Part shown: piece after piece, positions 50,365 through 58,502 of the stretch
Layout of the letters: each line of letters begins with the position of its first letter
Numbering within the stretch: position 1 is the stretch's first letter
Source: Paenibacillus sp. FSL K6-3182
GTDB lineage: Bacteria; Bacillota; Bacilli; Paenibacillales; Paenibacillaceae
DNA: 64,000 bases
NCBI RefSeq assembly: GCF_037976325.1
Contig: NZ_CP150265.1
Span: 4,955,501-5,019,500 of the forward strand
Direction of reading: 5' to 3'
The notes under the pieces: model-generated
What the model was told of the DNA's origin: nothing
The model's database searches: none
What the model saw: the letters and a program-made list of their open reading frames with translations, nothing else
Position numbers and translations under genes: made by a program

Positions 50365-52398
50365 ATGCGTGTATATCAATCTACCTTACGGATCGAAGGC
50401 TCAAGCATTGGCGATCAAAATCCGCTGCCGATGTTTCGGAATCGTCAAAAACATAGAGAAGTCAGTGATAACGGCACTCTCCCAAGCGAGCTGCGATCAA
50501 AGCTAGGATATGAAGCAGGGGAACGTTATTTACCCTACCGAATGCAGGATCGTTATACTAGAGATCGGAAAAATCTATTGCTAGAAACTATCGTGCTCGA
50601 AAATGAACATTTGCAGGCTGTTTTTTTACCTGCTTATGGTGGAAGATTGTATTCTCTTACGGAGAAAAAAACGAATCGCAGCCTTCTCTATACGAATCCG
50701 GTGCTGCAGCCTGCCAACCTAGCCATATTGAACGCTTGGTTCTCTGGAGGAATCGAGTGGAATATCGGTCAGCTCGGACATACGTTTACCACATGCTCCC
50801 CCGTTCATGCAGCCATTCTGCAAGATGAGAACGGAAATGATTTTCTAAGGCTCTATGATTACGAGCGCTGTAAAAACGCATTTTGGCAAATTGACTTTCA
50901 TCTGCCCGCCGATTCAAACAAGCTCATTCTTTATGTGCGGATCATTAATGACAATGAAAAGTCGGTTCCGATGTACTGGTGGACGAACATCGCTGTAGAG
51001 GAAACACCGCAAGCCCGTCTTTTTTCATCAACAGATGAAGTCATTTATATTGACCATAAAGTGAAAGGATTTGGCCTTGGCAAGCTGCCTTATCTGCCGA
51101 CTGTACCGGGCAAGGACGTCACCTATCCGCTGAGCTTTCCTTTCTCTAATGAATATTTCTTTCAAACGCCGGCAATCTGTGATGCGCCTTGGGAAGCTGT
51201 CGCTTATGAGGATGGACGATTGTTTTATGAACGCTCCACCTCTCTTCTCCGTTATCGCAAAATGTTTTGCTGGGGAAACCATGCCGGAGGAAGACGATGG
51301 TGCGATTATCTTGCTAACCCCGGTGAAGGAAATTACATTGAAATTCAAAGCGGCTTAGCTCCAACGCAGCTGCATGGACTTGATATGCCTGCTCAATCGG
51401 AGTGGGATTTCACACAAGTAATCGGCATGACCGATATTAAAATCGACAAAGCCCACCAACAGGATTGGAATCAGGCGAATCAATACATTCGAGATTGTGT
51501 CGATCATCATATCGATGCCGAAGAAATGGATAAGCTGCATGAGTCCATGCGAATTCTCGCACAACAAGCGCCTGAGCAAGTCCTTTATACGGGCTCTCCA
51601 TGGGGTGCACTAGAACAGCTGCGCCGAGAACTCAAGGAAAATCGAACGATTCCTGAAGGCTTTTATTTTACGAAGTTAAGCACAGCGCCCGAAGCCGAGC
51701 ATAGCGATTGGCTCGCCCTTCTTGAAACAGGAACGCTTCCAGTCCACGACGTGCAAGAAGTGCCGAAAGCATGGATGGTTCAGGATGAGTGGCTAACTCT
51801 GCTTGAAGAGAGCCTTGAGCACCAAGAGAACCAATCATGGAACGCTTATATGCATTTGGGCATCATGCTTTATGAGCGAGGAATGGAGCAGGAAGCTATC
51901 GATGCATGGGAGAAATCGATAGACATTCAACCATCCCTATGGGTGTATCGAAACCTAGCAGAAGCGATGAAATATGCCTCGCGAATCGATCTGGCGCTTG
52001 CCTACTGGAAGAAAGCCTATCTCGTTTCCAACTCGTTCCCTGATCGAGCTTTGGCTGAAGAATATTTAAATTTGCTCATTGCTGACAAACAGTACGAAGA
52101 GGCATGGCAAATGTACAATGAATTGCCTGAAGCCTATTCGAGCAGTGACCGCATTCAAATTATAGTAGGCGTTGCTGCACTTGAGCTTGAACAGGATGCG
52201 TTCGTGAAGCAATTGTTCCTTAAGGAATTTGCGGTCATACGTGAAGGTGAAATATTAATCATAGAGCTATGGTATAAATACAATGCCAAGAAGCTTGCAC
52301 AATCAAGGAATGAATCCTATTCCGAAATACATCTTAAAGAGGCGAAAAATAAATTTCCGCCGCCAACCAATATTGACTTCAGAATCATAGGTGAATAA
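50365..52398 (+). CDS. DUF5107 domain protein with C-terminal TPR-like repeats
   Basis: 677 aa, no signal peptide. The N-terminal ~380 residues are a galactose-mutarotase-like beta-sandwich (DUF5107, PF17128): LENEHLQAVFLPAYGGRLYSLTEKKTNRSLLY, WFSGGIEWNIGQLGHTF and CWGNHAGGRRWCDYLANPGEGNYIEIQSGLAPTQ. The C-terminal part (about 480-620) has TPR-like helices (WNAYMHLGIMLYERGMEQEAIDAWEKSIDIQP, WVYRNLAEAMKYASRIDLALAYWKKAYLVS). Such proteins recur in CUT1 operons and probably act on or bind a carbohydrate in the cytoplasm. It is co-transcribed with the two permease genes (17-bp gap) and closed by a terminator. Confidence 0.85.
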   Translation: MRVYQSTLRIEGSSIGDQNPLPMFRNRQKHREVSDNGTLPSELRSKLGYEAGERYLPYRMQDRYTRDRKNLLLETIVLENEHLQAVFLPAYGGRLYSLTEKKTNRSLLYTNPVLQPANLAILNAWFSGGIEWNIGQLGHTFTTCSPVHAAILQDENGNDFLRLYDYERCKNAFWQIDFHLPADSNKLILYVRIINDNEKSVPMYWWTNIAVEETPQARLFSSTDEVIYIDHKVKGFGLGKLPYLPTVPGKDVTYPLSFPFSNEYFFQTPAICDAPWEAVAYEDGRLFYERSTSLLRYRKMFCWGNHAGGRRWCDYLANPGEGNYIEIQSGLAPTQLHGLDMPAQSEWDFTQVIGMTDIKIDKAHQQDWNQANQYIRDCVDHHIDAEEMDKLHESMRILAQQAPEQVLYTGSPWGALEQLRRELKENRTIPEGFYFTKLSTAPEAEHSDWLALLETGTLPVHDVQEVPKAWMVQDEWLTLLEESLEHQENQSWNAYMHLGIMLYERGMEQEAIDAWEKSIDIQPSLWVYRNLAEAMKYASRIDLALAYWKKAYLVSNSFPDRALAEEYLNLLIADKQYEEAWQMYNELPEAYSSSDRIQIIVGVAALELEQDAFVKQLFLKEFAVIREGEILIIELWYKYNAKKLAQSRNESYSEIHLKEAKNKFPPPTNIDFRIIGE

Positions 52399-52405
52399 AA
52401 AGATG

Positions 52406-52431
52406 ACGGTGCGTAGTAACGTACCGTTTTT
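52406..52431 (+). terminator. Terminator of the CUT1 / DUF5107 operon
   Basis: ACGGTGCGT (52406-52414) pairs with ACGTACCGT (52419-52427, one G-T pair) across AGTA, followed by TTTTT. Confidence 0.75.
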
Positions 52432-52659
52432 CTGTGCTTTGAGAATGCTGCCTCGCCCTATTCTGTTCCGTTTTAGGCATAATATAAAAATTGAAATTGG
52501 CTGTAGACATATACAAATTTTGTGTGTTACATTGATTAACATAGAGGCATGAACGAAAAACAACCATCAAGAATGGATGGCTAGAAGTAACTGGGTTGAT
52601 TCTATAGTGTGTCCTGCACCTTTAGTCTCATCTGAATTACTTTTTTTATAGGCCTAAAG

Positions 52660-52673
52660 TTAAAGCGCTTAAA
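52660..52673. promoter_or_regulatory. Palindromic operator 1 upstream of the GH8 gene
   Basis: TTAAAGCGCTTAAA, with the same AAAGCGCTT core as the neighbouring site. A CG-centred dyad typical of LacI-family operators. Confidence 0.6.
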
Positions 52674-52695
52674 TGTTTTATTTTTTTGCGTTTAA

Positions 52696-52711
52696 ATTAA
52701 AGCGCTTTAAT
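52696..52711. promoter_or_regulatory. Palindromic operator 2 upstream of the GH8 gene
   Basis: ATTAAAGCGCTTTAAT is a perfect 16-bp palindrome. Its centre is 37 bp from that of operator 1 and about 90 bp upstream of the start. The rest of 52432-52792 holds no other feature I can name besides the AGGAGGAG RBS. Confidence 0.65.
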
Positions 52712-52792
52712 TTTGTTTAAGCTTGATTACATGCAAAGGAGGCTGCGAATCTGTCGACGGTTATACAACTATAATTTTAGGAGGAGTTTTAA

Positions 52793-54757
52793 TTGTGCAC
52801 TTTAAAAGCAAACAAAAGTATGATGAAATGGATGGGCCATGTCTTTCTCTGTTCAGCGATGCTTCTAACTTTATTGGGTGCACCCGCTCCACTTCAAACG
52901 AAGGTGCATGCTGCAGGAGAGCTTAGACCATTTCCACAGCAGCTGAGCTATCCTGGCATTATAAAACCTAACCATGTCACTCAGGCAGCTATGAATACAG
53001 CAGTTTCGAGTTATTATACTTACTGGAAATCAACCTATTTAAAAAATAACCTCTCCTCATTGCCTGGCGGCTATTATGTCAAAGGGGATATTACCGGCGA
53101 CGCTGATGGTTATGATCCGCTTGGCACTTCAGAGGGGCAAGGCTATGGCATGGTCATCACCGCTTTGATGGCAGGTTTTGATTCAAATGCCAAAACCATT
53201 TATGACGGCCTATTCAAAACCGCTAGAGCTTTTAAGAGTTCAGGCAACTCAAATCTTATGGGCTGGGTTGTTGCAGATGCTGCTGGAGCACAAGGACATT
53301 TTGGCTCCGCTACCGATGGTGATTTGGACATCGCTTATTCCTTAATACTTGCTGACCAGCAATGGGGATCAGCTGGCACGATAAATTATTTGGCAGAAGC
53401 CAAAAAAATGATTACGAACGGTATCAAGGCGAGCAATGTCACGACGAATAACCGCCTGAACCTTGGCGATTGGGATGCTAAGAGTGCATTAAATACCCGT
53501 CCCTCCGACTGGATGCTCTCGCATTTAAGAGCTTTTTATGAGGTGACTGGAGATCAAACCTGGTTGAATGTCATTAACAACTTGTACACTGTTTATAGTC
53601 AGTTCTCAAGCGCCTATTCAGCTAGCACAGGGCTGATTTCAGATTTTGTTGTCGACAATCCTCCAAAGCCAGCTCCACAAAACTACTTAGATGAATTTCC
53701 AGAAACTAACGAATACAATTACAATGCAAGCCGGGTTCCATTAAGAATCGTAATGGACTATGCTTTCTACGGCGACACGAGAGGCCGAGATATTGCTAAC
53801 AAAATGGCCGTATGGATCAAAGGAGCCACAAGCGGCAATCCGAATAACATTAAAGATGGATATAAACTAAATGGCGGAGTTAGCGGTTCCTACGCAACTG
53901 CTGTTTTTGTATCGCCGTTTATTTCAGCAGCAACCACGAGCAGCACGCACCAAGCATGGGTAAATGCAGGATGGGATTGGATGAAAAACAAAAAAGAATC
54001 CTATTTCAGCGATTCCTTCAATTTGCTTAATATGTTATTCATTTCAGGAAACTGGTGGATACCAACTGCTGGTGGAACTACGGACACCCAGGCACCTACT
54101 GCACCAGCGAATTTGACTGCATCCGCTGCATCAAGCAGCCAAATTAATTTGAACTGGTCAGCTTCTACCGACAATGTTGGCGTATCAGGTTATCAAGTAT
54201 TTCGCGGCGGCACATTAGTAGGCTCTCCTTCTGGCACGACCTATACTGACACTGGCCTAAACGCTTCCACGTCATATAGTTATACAGTGAAGGCCATTGA
54301 TGCTGCGGGCAATCTTTCTGCGAGCAGCAATACAGCCAGCGCAACAACGAGTCCGAATTCAACAACAACGAACCTTGCTTTAGGCAAGACCGCTGTAGCA
54401 AGCTCAATTGAGGGAACAGGATTTGAAGCTTCCAAAGCGACGGATGGCAATTCGACGACAAGATGGGCGAGTGTTGAAGGAAGCAACAACGAGTGGATTT
54501 ACGTAGACCTTGGTTCCATTCAAAACGTCAACCGTGTGAAATTAAACTGGGAAGCCGCTTACGGTAAAGGCTATAAAATCCAAGTTTCCACAAATAGTAC
54601 AACTTGGACAGATGCTTTTACAACGACAACAGGCAATGGAGCCATCGATGATATTACGTTTGCATCCAAAAGCGGAAGATATGTAAGAGTGCTTTGCACG
54701 GCACGAGGTACAGCTTACGGATACTCACTTTTTGATTTCGAGGTATACGGCTCTTAA
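52793..54757 (+). CDS. Secreted glycoside hydrolase family 8 enzyme with FN3 and CBM32-type domains
   Basis: 654 aa from a TTG at 52793 with AGGAGGAG 6-7 bases ahead. Signal peptide at residues 1-40 (ending KVHAAGE). The GH8 catalytic domain covers about 42-430: Glu114 in SEGQGYGM is the general acid, and ATDGDLDIAYSLILADQQWG (about 173-192) is the signature with the catalytic Asp. A fibronectin type III domain (about 434-518, SASTDNVGVSGYQVF) and a discoidin/F5-8 type C domain (about 522-654, DGNSTTRWASVEG) follow. GH8 enzymes hydrolyse beta-glucans such as cellulose, lichenan or chitosan; the exact substrate cannot be told. Two LacI-type palindromes upstream suggest sugar-dependent control. 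Confidence 0.92.
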   Translation: MCTLKANKSMMKWMGHVFLCSAMLLTLLGAPAPLQTKVHAAGELRPFPQQLSYPGIIKPNHVTQAAMNTAVSSYYTYWKSTYLKNNLSSLPGGYYVKGDITGDADGYDPLGTSEGQGYGMVITALMAGFDSNAKTIYDGLFKTARAFKSSGNSNLMGWVVADAAGAQGHFGSATDGDLDIAYSLILADQQWGSAGTINYLAEAKKMITNGIKASNVTTNNRLNLGDWDAKSALNTRPSDWMLSHLRAFYEVTGDQTWLNVINNLYTVYSQFSSAYSASTGLISDFVVDNPPKPAPQNYLDEFPETNEYNYNASRVPLRIVMDYAFYGDTRGRDIANKMAVWIKGATSGNPNNIKDGYKLNGGVSGSYATAVFVSPFISAATTSSTHQAWVNAGWDWMKNKKESYFSDSFNLLNMLFISGNWWIPTAGGTTDTQAPTAPANLTASAASSSQINLNWSASTDNVGVSGYQVFRGGTLVGSPSGTTYTDTGLNASTSYSYTVKAIDAAGNLSASSNTASATTSPNSTTTNLALGKTAVASSIEGTGFEASKATDGNSTTRWASVEGSNNEWIYVDLGSIQNVNRVKLNWEAAYGKGYKIQVSTNSTTWTDAFTTTTGNGAIDDITFASKSGRYVRVLCTARGTAYGYSLFDFEVYGS

Positions 54758-54770
54758 TAGGTAAACACAT

Positions 54771-54806
54771 ACAAAGCCTGACCGATAACTGTCGGTCAGG
54801 CTTTGT
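54771..54806. terminator. Terminator between GH8 and TetR genes
   Basis: ACAAAGCCTGACCGA pairs with TCGGTCAGGCTTTGT (54792-54806) across about 6 nt. Placed between convergent genes. Confidence 0.75.
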
Positions 54807-54822
54807 GTTGTTTGTCTCTCAT

Positions 54823-55413
54823 TTAACGAAGGCCGTCTAGAAGCTTACGCAGCGTCTGCAAACAATCCTCCATCGCTTCAGCAGCCTCAGCAGTATCCGA
54901 TATTTGCGCGAGCCAAAGCGCCGCTTCATTCATAGCTCCCGACAACAAATGAGTGGCAGCATCCAGACGAACACCCTTAAGGTAGCCCTGCTGCTGCATC
55001 ATTTCCAGCTGTTCTAGCAGCAATTTCATCGACTGCTGCTCATCCAGAAGCCGCCACTCCTCCCAGCCAAGCACGGCAGGACCATCGATTAGCATGATCC
55101 GCCTGTTTTGCGGCTCGATTGCGACAGTCACAAATGCGCGGCATCCCAGACATAATTGCTCCCACAAATCATCGCTAAGGGAAGCCTCTTCCTCCAGCCG
55201 TTGCGCTACTTCAGACTGAACTAGTGAAAGCACCGCTCGGAATAAACCTTTTTTACTGCCAAAATGGTGATAAACAGCCCCCCGTGTGACCTCAGCGTCT
55301 TTGGCTATTTCCTCTAGTGAACTGTCCGCAAACCCGAAAGTGGTAAAATGATGCCTTGCCACTTCCTCTAGCTTATGAATCGTCTCTTCCGTATCTTTTT
55401 TCGTTTTCCTCAT
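54823..55413 (-). CDS. TetR/AcrR family regulator
   Basis: 196 aa. HTH: EEVARHHFTTFGFADSSLEEIAKDAEVTRGAVYHHFGSKKGLFRAVLSL, typical of TetR. The rest is all-helical with no assignable ligand. Downstream of the VOC protein gene in the same direction (51-bp gap), so the pair probably shares a promoter with an autoregulatory palindrome at 55970-55990. Confidence 0.9.
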   Translation of the reverse strand: MRKTKKDTEETIHKLEEVARHHFTTFGFADSSLEEIAKDAEVTRGAVYHHFGSKKGLFRAVLSLVQSEVAQRLEEEASLSDDLWEQLCLGCRAFVTVAIEPQNRRIMLIDGPAVLGWEEWRLLDEQQSMKLLLEQLEMMQQQGYLKGVRLDAATHLLSGAMNEAALWLAQISDTAEAAEAMEDCLQTLRKLLDGLR

Positions 55414-55464
55414 CCAGTTGCTCCTATTTTCTTAAAGCTCAGAAGGAGCTTTAAGCAAGCTTAT

Positions 55465-55920
55465 TTAATTATCCGCTGCTGCTCCCTCTTGCTGCCACAA
55501 TGCTTGCACATAGTTCATACTTTCTTCCTCCGAGGGCGGAATAATTGCAATGACATCTATTAATACGCCGCCGGGATCAGAGAGAATAAAGTGCCGTTGC
55601 CCAAAGTCCTCATCGCGAATATCCTGCTCCAAAGACAGCTTCGCGTCAAGGACCAAGCGCTTGTACTCACTATCTACATTATCAACTTCCATGTTAAGAA
55701 TCAATCCTTCAGCTCTCTTACGATAGCTCGCGGGAACCGTGGAATGACTTGCTGATAACAGCGCTAATTCATAAAAGCATTGCCCTTCACCCGTCTTCCG
55801 CAAGCTCACATACCAGTCGGACTCGTACACAACTTCAAAACCAAAGTAACGTTGATAAAAATCAGCACTTTTCGCTACATCCTGTGACATCACAACTGGA
55901 TAAAAACTGTTCATTTTCAA
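55465..55920 (-). CDS. VOC family protein (glyoxalase/bleomycin resistance-like)
   Basis: 151 aa. beta-alpha-beta-beta-beta modules: [37 protein letters not shown] and [53 protein letters not shown], the VOC pattern with an acidic metal-ligand candidate in the second half. A TTG start at 55920, 7 bases from AAGGAGAG, was preferred to the ATG at 55914. Likely a binding or resistance protein; its partner TetR gene lies just downstream. Confidence 0.85.
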   Translation of the reverse strand: MKMNSFYPVVMSQDVAKSADFYQRYFGFEVVYESDWYVSLRKTGEGQCFYELALLSASHSTVPASYRKRAEGLILNMEVDNVDSEYKRLVLDAKLSLEQDIRDEDFGQRHFILSDPGGVLIDVIAIIPPSEEESMNYVQALWQQEGAAADN

Positions 55921-55969
55921 ATGGAAGCTCTCCTTTAGTATTTATAGGATTGAATACAGTTCGATATTA

Positions 55970-55993
55970 ACATACGTACAGTATGTATGTAAA
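55970..55993 (-). promoter_or_regulatory. VOC/TetR promoter with CATAC-N5-GTATG palindrome
   Basis: Read leftward: TTTACA (55988-55993), then about 17-18 bp to TAATAT. The palindrome CATAC-GTACA-GTATG (55971-55985), extended by ATGT, occupies the spacer. Similar to many AcrR-type sites. Confidence 0.5.
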
Positions 55994-56022
55994 TAGTTTT
56001 GTTATTTACTCTGGCCGATCGC

Positions 56023-56058
56023 AAAAAAATGACCTTCCGGTAATGAAGAAGGTCATTT
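56023..56058 (-). terminator. Terminator of the GH3 gene at 56070
   Basis: AAATGACCTTC pairs with GAAGGTCATTT across CGGTAAT, with a T run in the leftward transcript. Confidence 0.75.
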
Positions 56059-56069
56059 CTTATGTCAGG

Positions 56070-57872
56070 CTAGCGATAGCTCAATCCAAAGTTTCTTGAG
56101 TATTCGTTATTTAAGGTCACAGGCAGCTTCCCCTGTGGCTTGGAACCAAATATAACCTTCACAGCAGCTTCCCACGATATCGGAATCGGTGTTATCCAGT
56201 ACCAATTATCAAGCGCATAAGTCGAGACATATGCCTTCACGTTCGGATATCCCAAAATATCGCTTGGGTTTCCCAGGGAGACAGCTGCTACCGGCTTTCC
56301 AGTTGCAAGTAATCCGTTCACCAGATCCACTTGCCCTTGCGGTATTTGCTGATCCGACTTCGTAAAAACAATAATTCGATCTGCATTTTCAGCCTTCTCA
56401 ACCGCTTTCTTAACCGCTGACCTTGTAGCATCTAACACTTCTCCCGCAGCTTCTGCTGCCTGATAAGAAATGACTTTGCCTTTGCTTATTTGCCTAACTG
56501 CTTCTGCAATCTGATCTGCATAAGCCATACTTACGACAAGCGTTGTCTGATTTGCTTCCGCATCAAATGGAAGGACATTTTCATTTTTGATGAGCGTTAT
56601 GGATTCCAATGCCATTCGCTCAGATAACTCACGGTGTTCTTTTTTCCCTACTGCTTGGCTCACATGATCAATGTCTACCAAACGATGCTCAAACATCTCT
56701 AGCTTGAATTTATAGGTCAGTATCCGTTCCACCGATTCATCCATTCGGCTTCTCTCGAGCTTACCAGCCTGCAATGCTTCATAAAGGGACTCCAACGTAT
56801 CGAATTGATCAGCTTCAGAGCCATTTGCCATGACGATATCTGCTCCCGCATTGATGGCCATAACCGCTGCTTCGCCCGCTCCCCAATTGTCGGATATCGC
56901 TTGCATCACCATAGCGTCTGTGACAATGATCCCTTTAAAACCCATTTCCTTTCTCAACAATCCTGTAAGAACTTTCTTTGAAAGTGTCGCAGGAAGTTCA
57001 GCATCAATTGCTTCAATAATAATATGTGAAGTCATAATAGACTCGATTCCTTGGTTGATTACTGCTTGAAATGGAGGGAGATGCACGGTCCGCAGCACTT
57101 CTTCGCTGTAAGACACTTTTGATAATGACATATGAGTATCAAAACCTGTATCCCCATGCCCTGGAAAATGCTTGGCGCTGGATATCATTCCTTCGCTTTG
57201 ATAACCCCTCACCTCTGCAACAGCCATATCGCTTACAAGCTTCGTGTCTTCTCCAAAAGACCGAACCCCAATCACTGGGTTCATCAGGTTCGAATTGACA
57301 TCAACGACCGGCGAGAAACTCCAGTGAAAACCCATTGCTTTGGATTCAACAGCCGTCAAGCGCGCAGCTTGTTCTGCATAATCCACATTTTGTGTAGCTC
57401 CAATTGCCATCTGCCTTGGCAGTACCGTTGCCTCATCAGGTACTCTTTGAGCAGCGCCGTATTCCAAATCGCCAGAAATAAATAGAGGGATACCTAATCT
57501 GGATTCAGATCCCAGTTGCTGGAGCGCATTAGTAAACCGGGCAGTACCGGCAGCAGAATTCATTCGTCGATTCAAGAGGGCACTGCCTACACCGTATTCC
57601 TTGATCATTTTATTTGAGAACGAATCCGCTTGACCCGTAGGTGTATACATCACAAGCTGGCCTATCTTTTCCTTGTCCGTCATTTGACTTACAAGCTGTT
57701 TAGCTTTACTCGCATTGGATATCTCTTTGTCTGTAGATTCCGAAGGTGATGGTGTTTGAGCCGTTTCGGGTTCATTACTCTTTTTTTGGAAGTCAATCGG
57801 TGTTATTACGAATATTACAGCTATGGCGATAACCATTACAAATGTAAATAACATAACTGATCGCTTCTTCAT
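56070..57872 (-). CDS. Secreted/anchored GH3 beta-N-acetylhexosaminidase (NagZ-like)
   Basis: 600 aa from the ATG at 57872 (AAGGAAGG 5-6 bases ahead). N-terminal hydrophobic segment (residues 5-24) acts as signal or anchor. GH3 TIM barrel: SGDLEYGAAQRVPDEAT, MGFHWSFSPVVDVNSNLMNPVIGVRSFGED, KHFPGHGDT (the motif of N-acetylglucosaminidases) and VTDAMVMQAI with the nucleophile Asp. A second domain of about 180 residues follows (ITLIKNENVLPFD). KHFPGHGD separates it from ordinary beta-glucosidases. Probably acts on peptidoglycan- or chitin-derived GlcNAc saccharides. Confidence 0.9.
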   Translation of the reverse strand: MKKRSVMLFTFVMVIAIAVIFVITPIDFQKKSNEPETAQTPSPSESTDKEISNASKAKQLVSQMTDKEKIGQLVMYTPTGQADSFSNKMIKEYGVGSALLNRRMNSAAGTARFTNALQQLGSESRLGIPLFISGDLEYGAAQRVPDEATVLPRQMAIGATQNVDYAEQAARLTAVESKAMGFHWSFSPVVDVNSNLMNPVIGVRSFGEDTKLVSDMAVAEVRGYQSEGMISSAKHFPGHGDTGFDTHMSLSKVSYSEEVLRTVHLPPFQAVINQGIESIMTSHIIIEAIDAELPATLSKKVLTGLLRKEMGFKGIIVTDAMVMQAISDNWGAGEAAVMAINAGADIVMANGSEADQFDTLESLYEALQAGKLERSRMDESVERILTYKFKLEMFEHRLVDIDHVSQAVGKKEHRELSERMALESITLIKNENVLPFDAEANQTTLVVSMAYADQIAEAVRQISKGKVISYQAAEAAGEVLDATRSAVKKAVEKAENADRIIVFTKSDQQIPQGQVDLVNGLLATGKPVAAVSLGNPSDILGYPNVKAYVSTYALDNWYWITPIPISWEAAVKVIFGSKPQGKLPVTLNNEYSRNFGLSYR

Positions 57873-58070
57873 CGTTACCTTCCTTTGCTTATTCATTTCG
57901 AATGATATGAGTTAATACTTCCCATATGTTCCGAATAAATCCCCTTCATTCACAGTTCTTGCCTAGTGTAGCACGACCATTTTTAGGAGAACAATATTGG
58001 AAATTCATTATTTATTATAGTTATCCATGCTTTTAAATTTGCTCAAAAAACAACACTTGTCAGACTACAA

Positions 58071-58257
58071 CTAACGAACCCAGCAGCACTTATTTAAAGC
58101 ATTCGTAGTGGAATAAAATTGTAACGAACTCCAGAAACGTTATTTCGAGAAAAACAGCCCATTAGACCCTGTAAACCTTGTAATAGCGCCAATAAGGTTC
58201 GTTAAAATCTGAGAACAATCGTTTTCTGCATAATAAGCATGATACAGTTCCTTAGAG
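58071..58257. repeat. Degenerate fifth copy of the 187-nt nested inverted-repeat element
   Basis: Same order of boxes as at 7.8-8.7 kb: TAACGAACCCAGCAGCACTT (58072), TAACGAACTCCAGAAACGTT (58122), then reversed TAATAGCGCC...GGTTCGTTA (58180-58205) and a decayed reversed box (58231-58255). The spacer GAGAACAATCGTTTTCTGC matches CAGAAAACACAATTTCCTGC of the array. Length about 187 nt, like one array unit. The rest of 57873-58502 holds only a terminator. Confidence 0.8.
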
Positions 58258-58373
58258 AGTCGACTTGGGCTGACTAGAGCAAATCTATCCTTGTATCGCT
58301 GCATCGCTGCATGCCAAAAGTAAGTCTAGTGCTTCGCTTGCCCATAATCGGTTTAAGCAAACAATCATTCACC

Positions 58374-58416
58374 AAAAAAAATAGCGGTGAAGGGACAGCC
58401 CTTCACCGCTATTTTT
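58374..58416. terminator. Terminator of the GH3 gene at 58503
   Basis: AATAGCGGTGAAGGG (58380-58394) pairs with CCCTTCACCGCTATT (58398-58412), with T runs on both sides. Confidence 0.85.
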
Positions 58417-58502
58417 TCATGTTCTATAATATCTCTGCTCAAAGAGAGAGATCACTCAGGCGAGTTAACTACTACTGCTGGAACAGCTTCCCCCGTTCAC
58501 AA

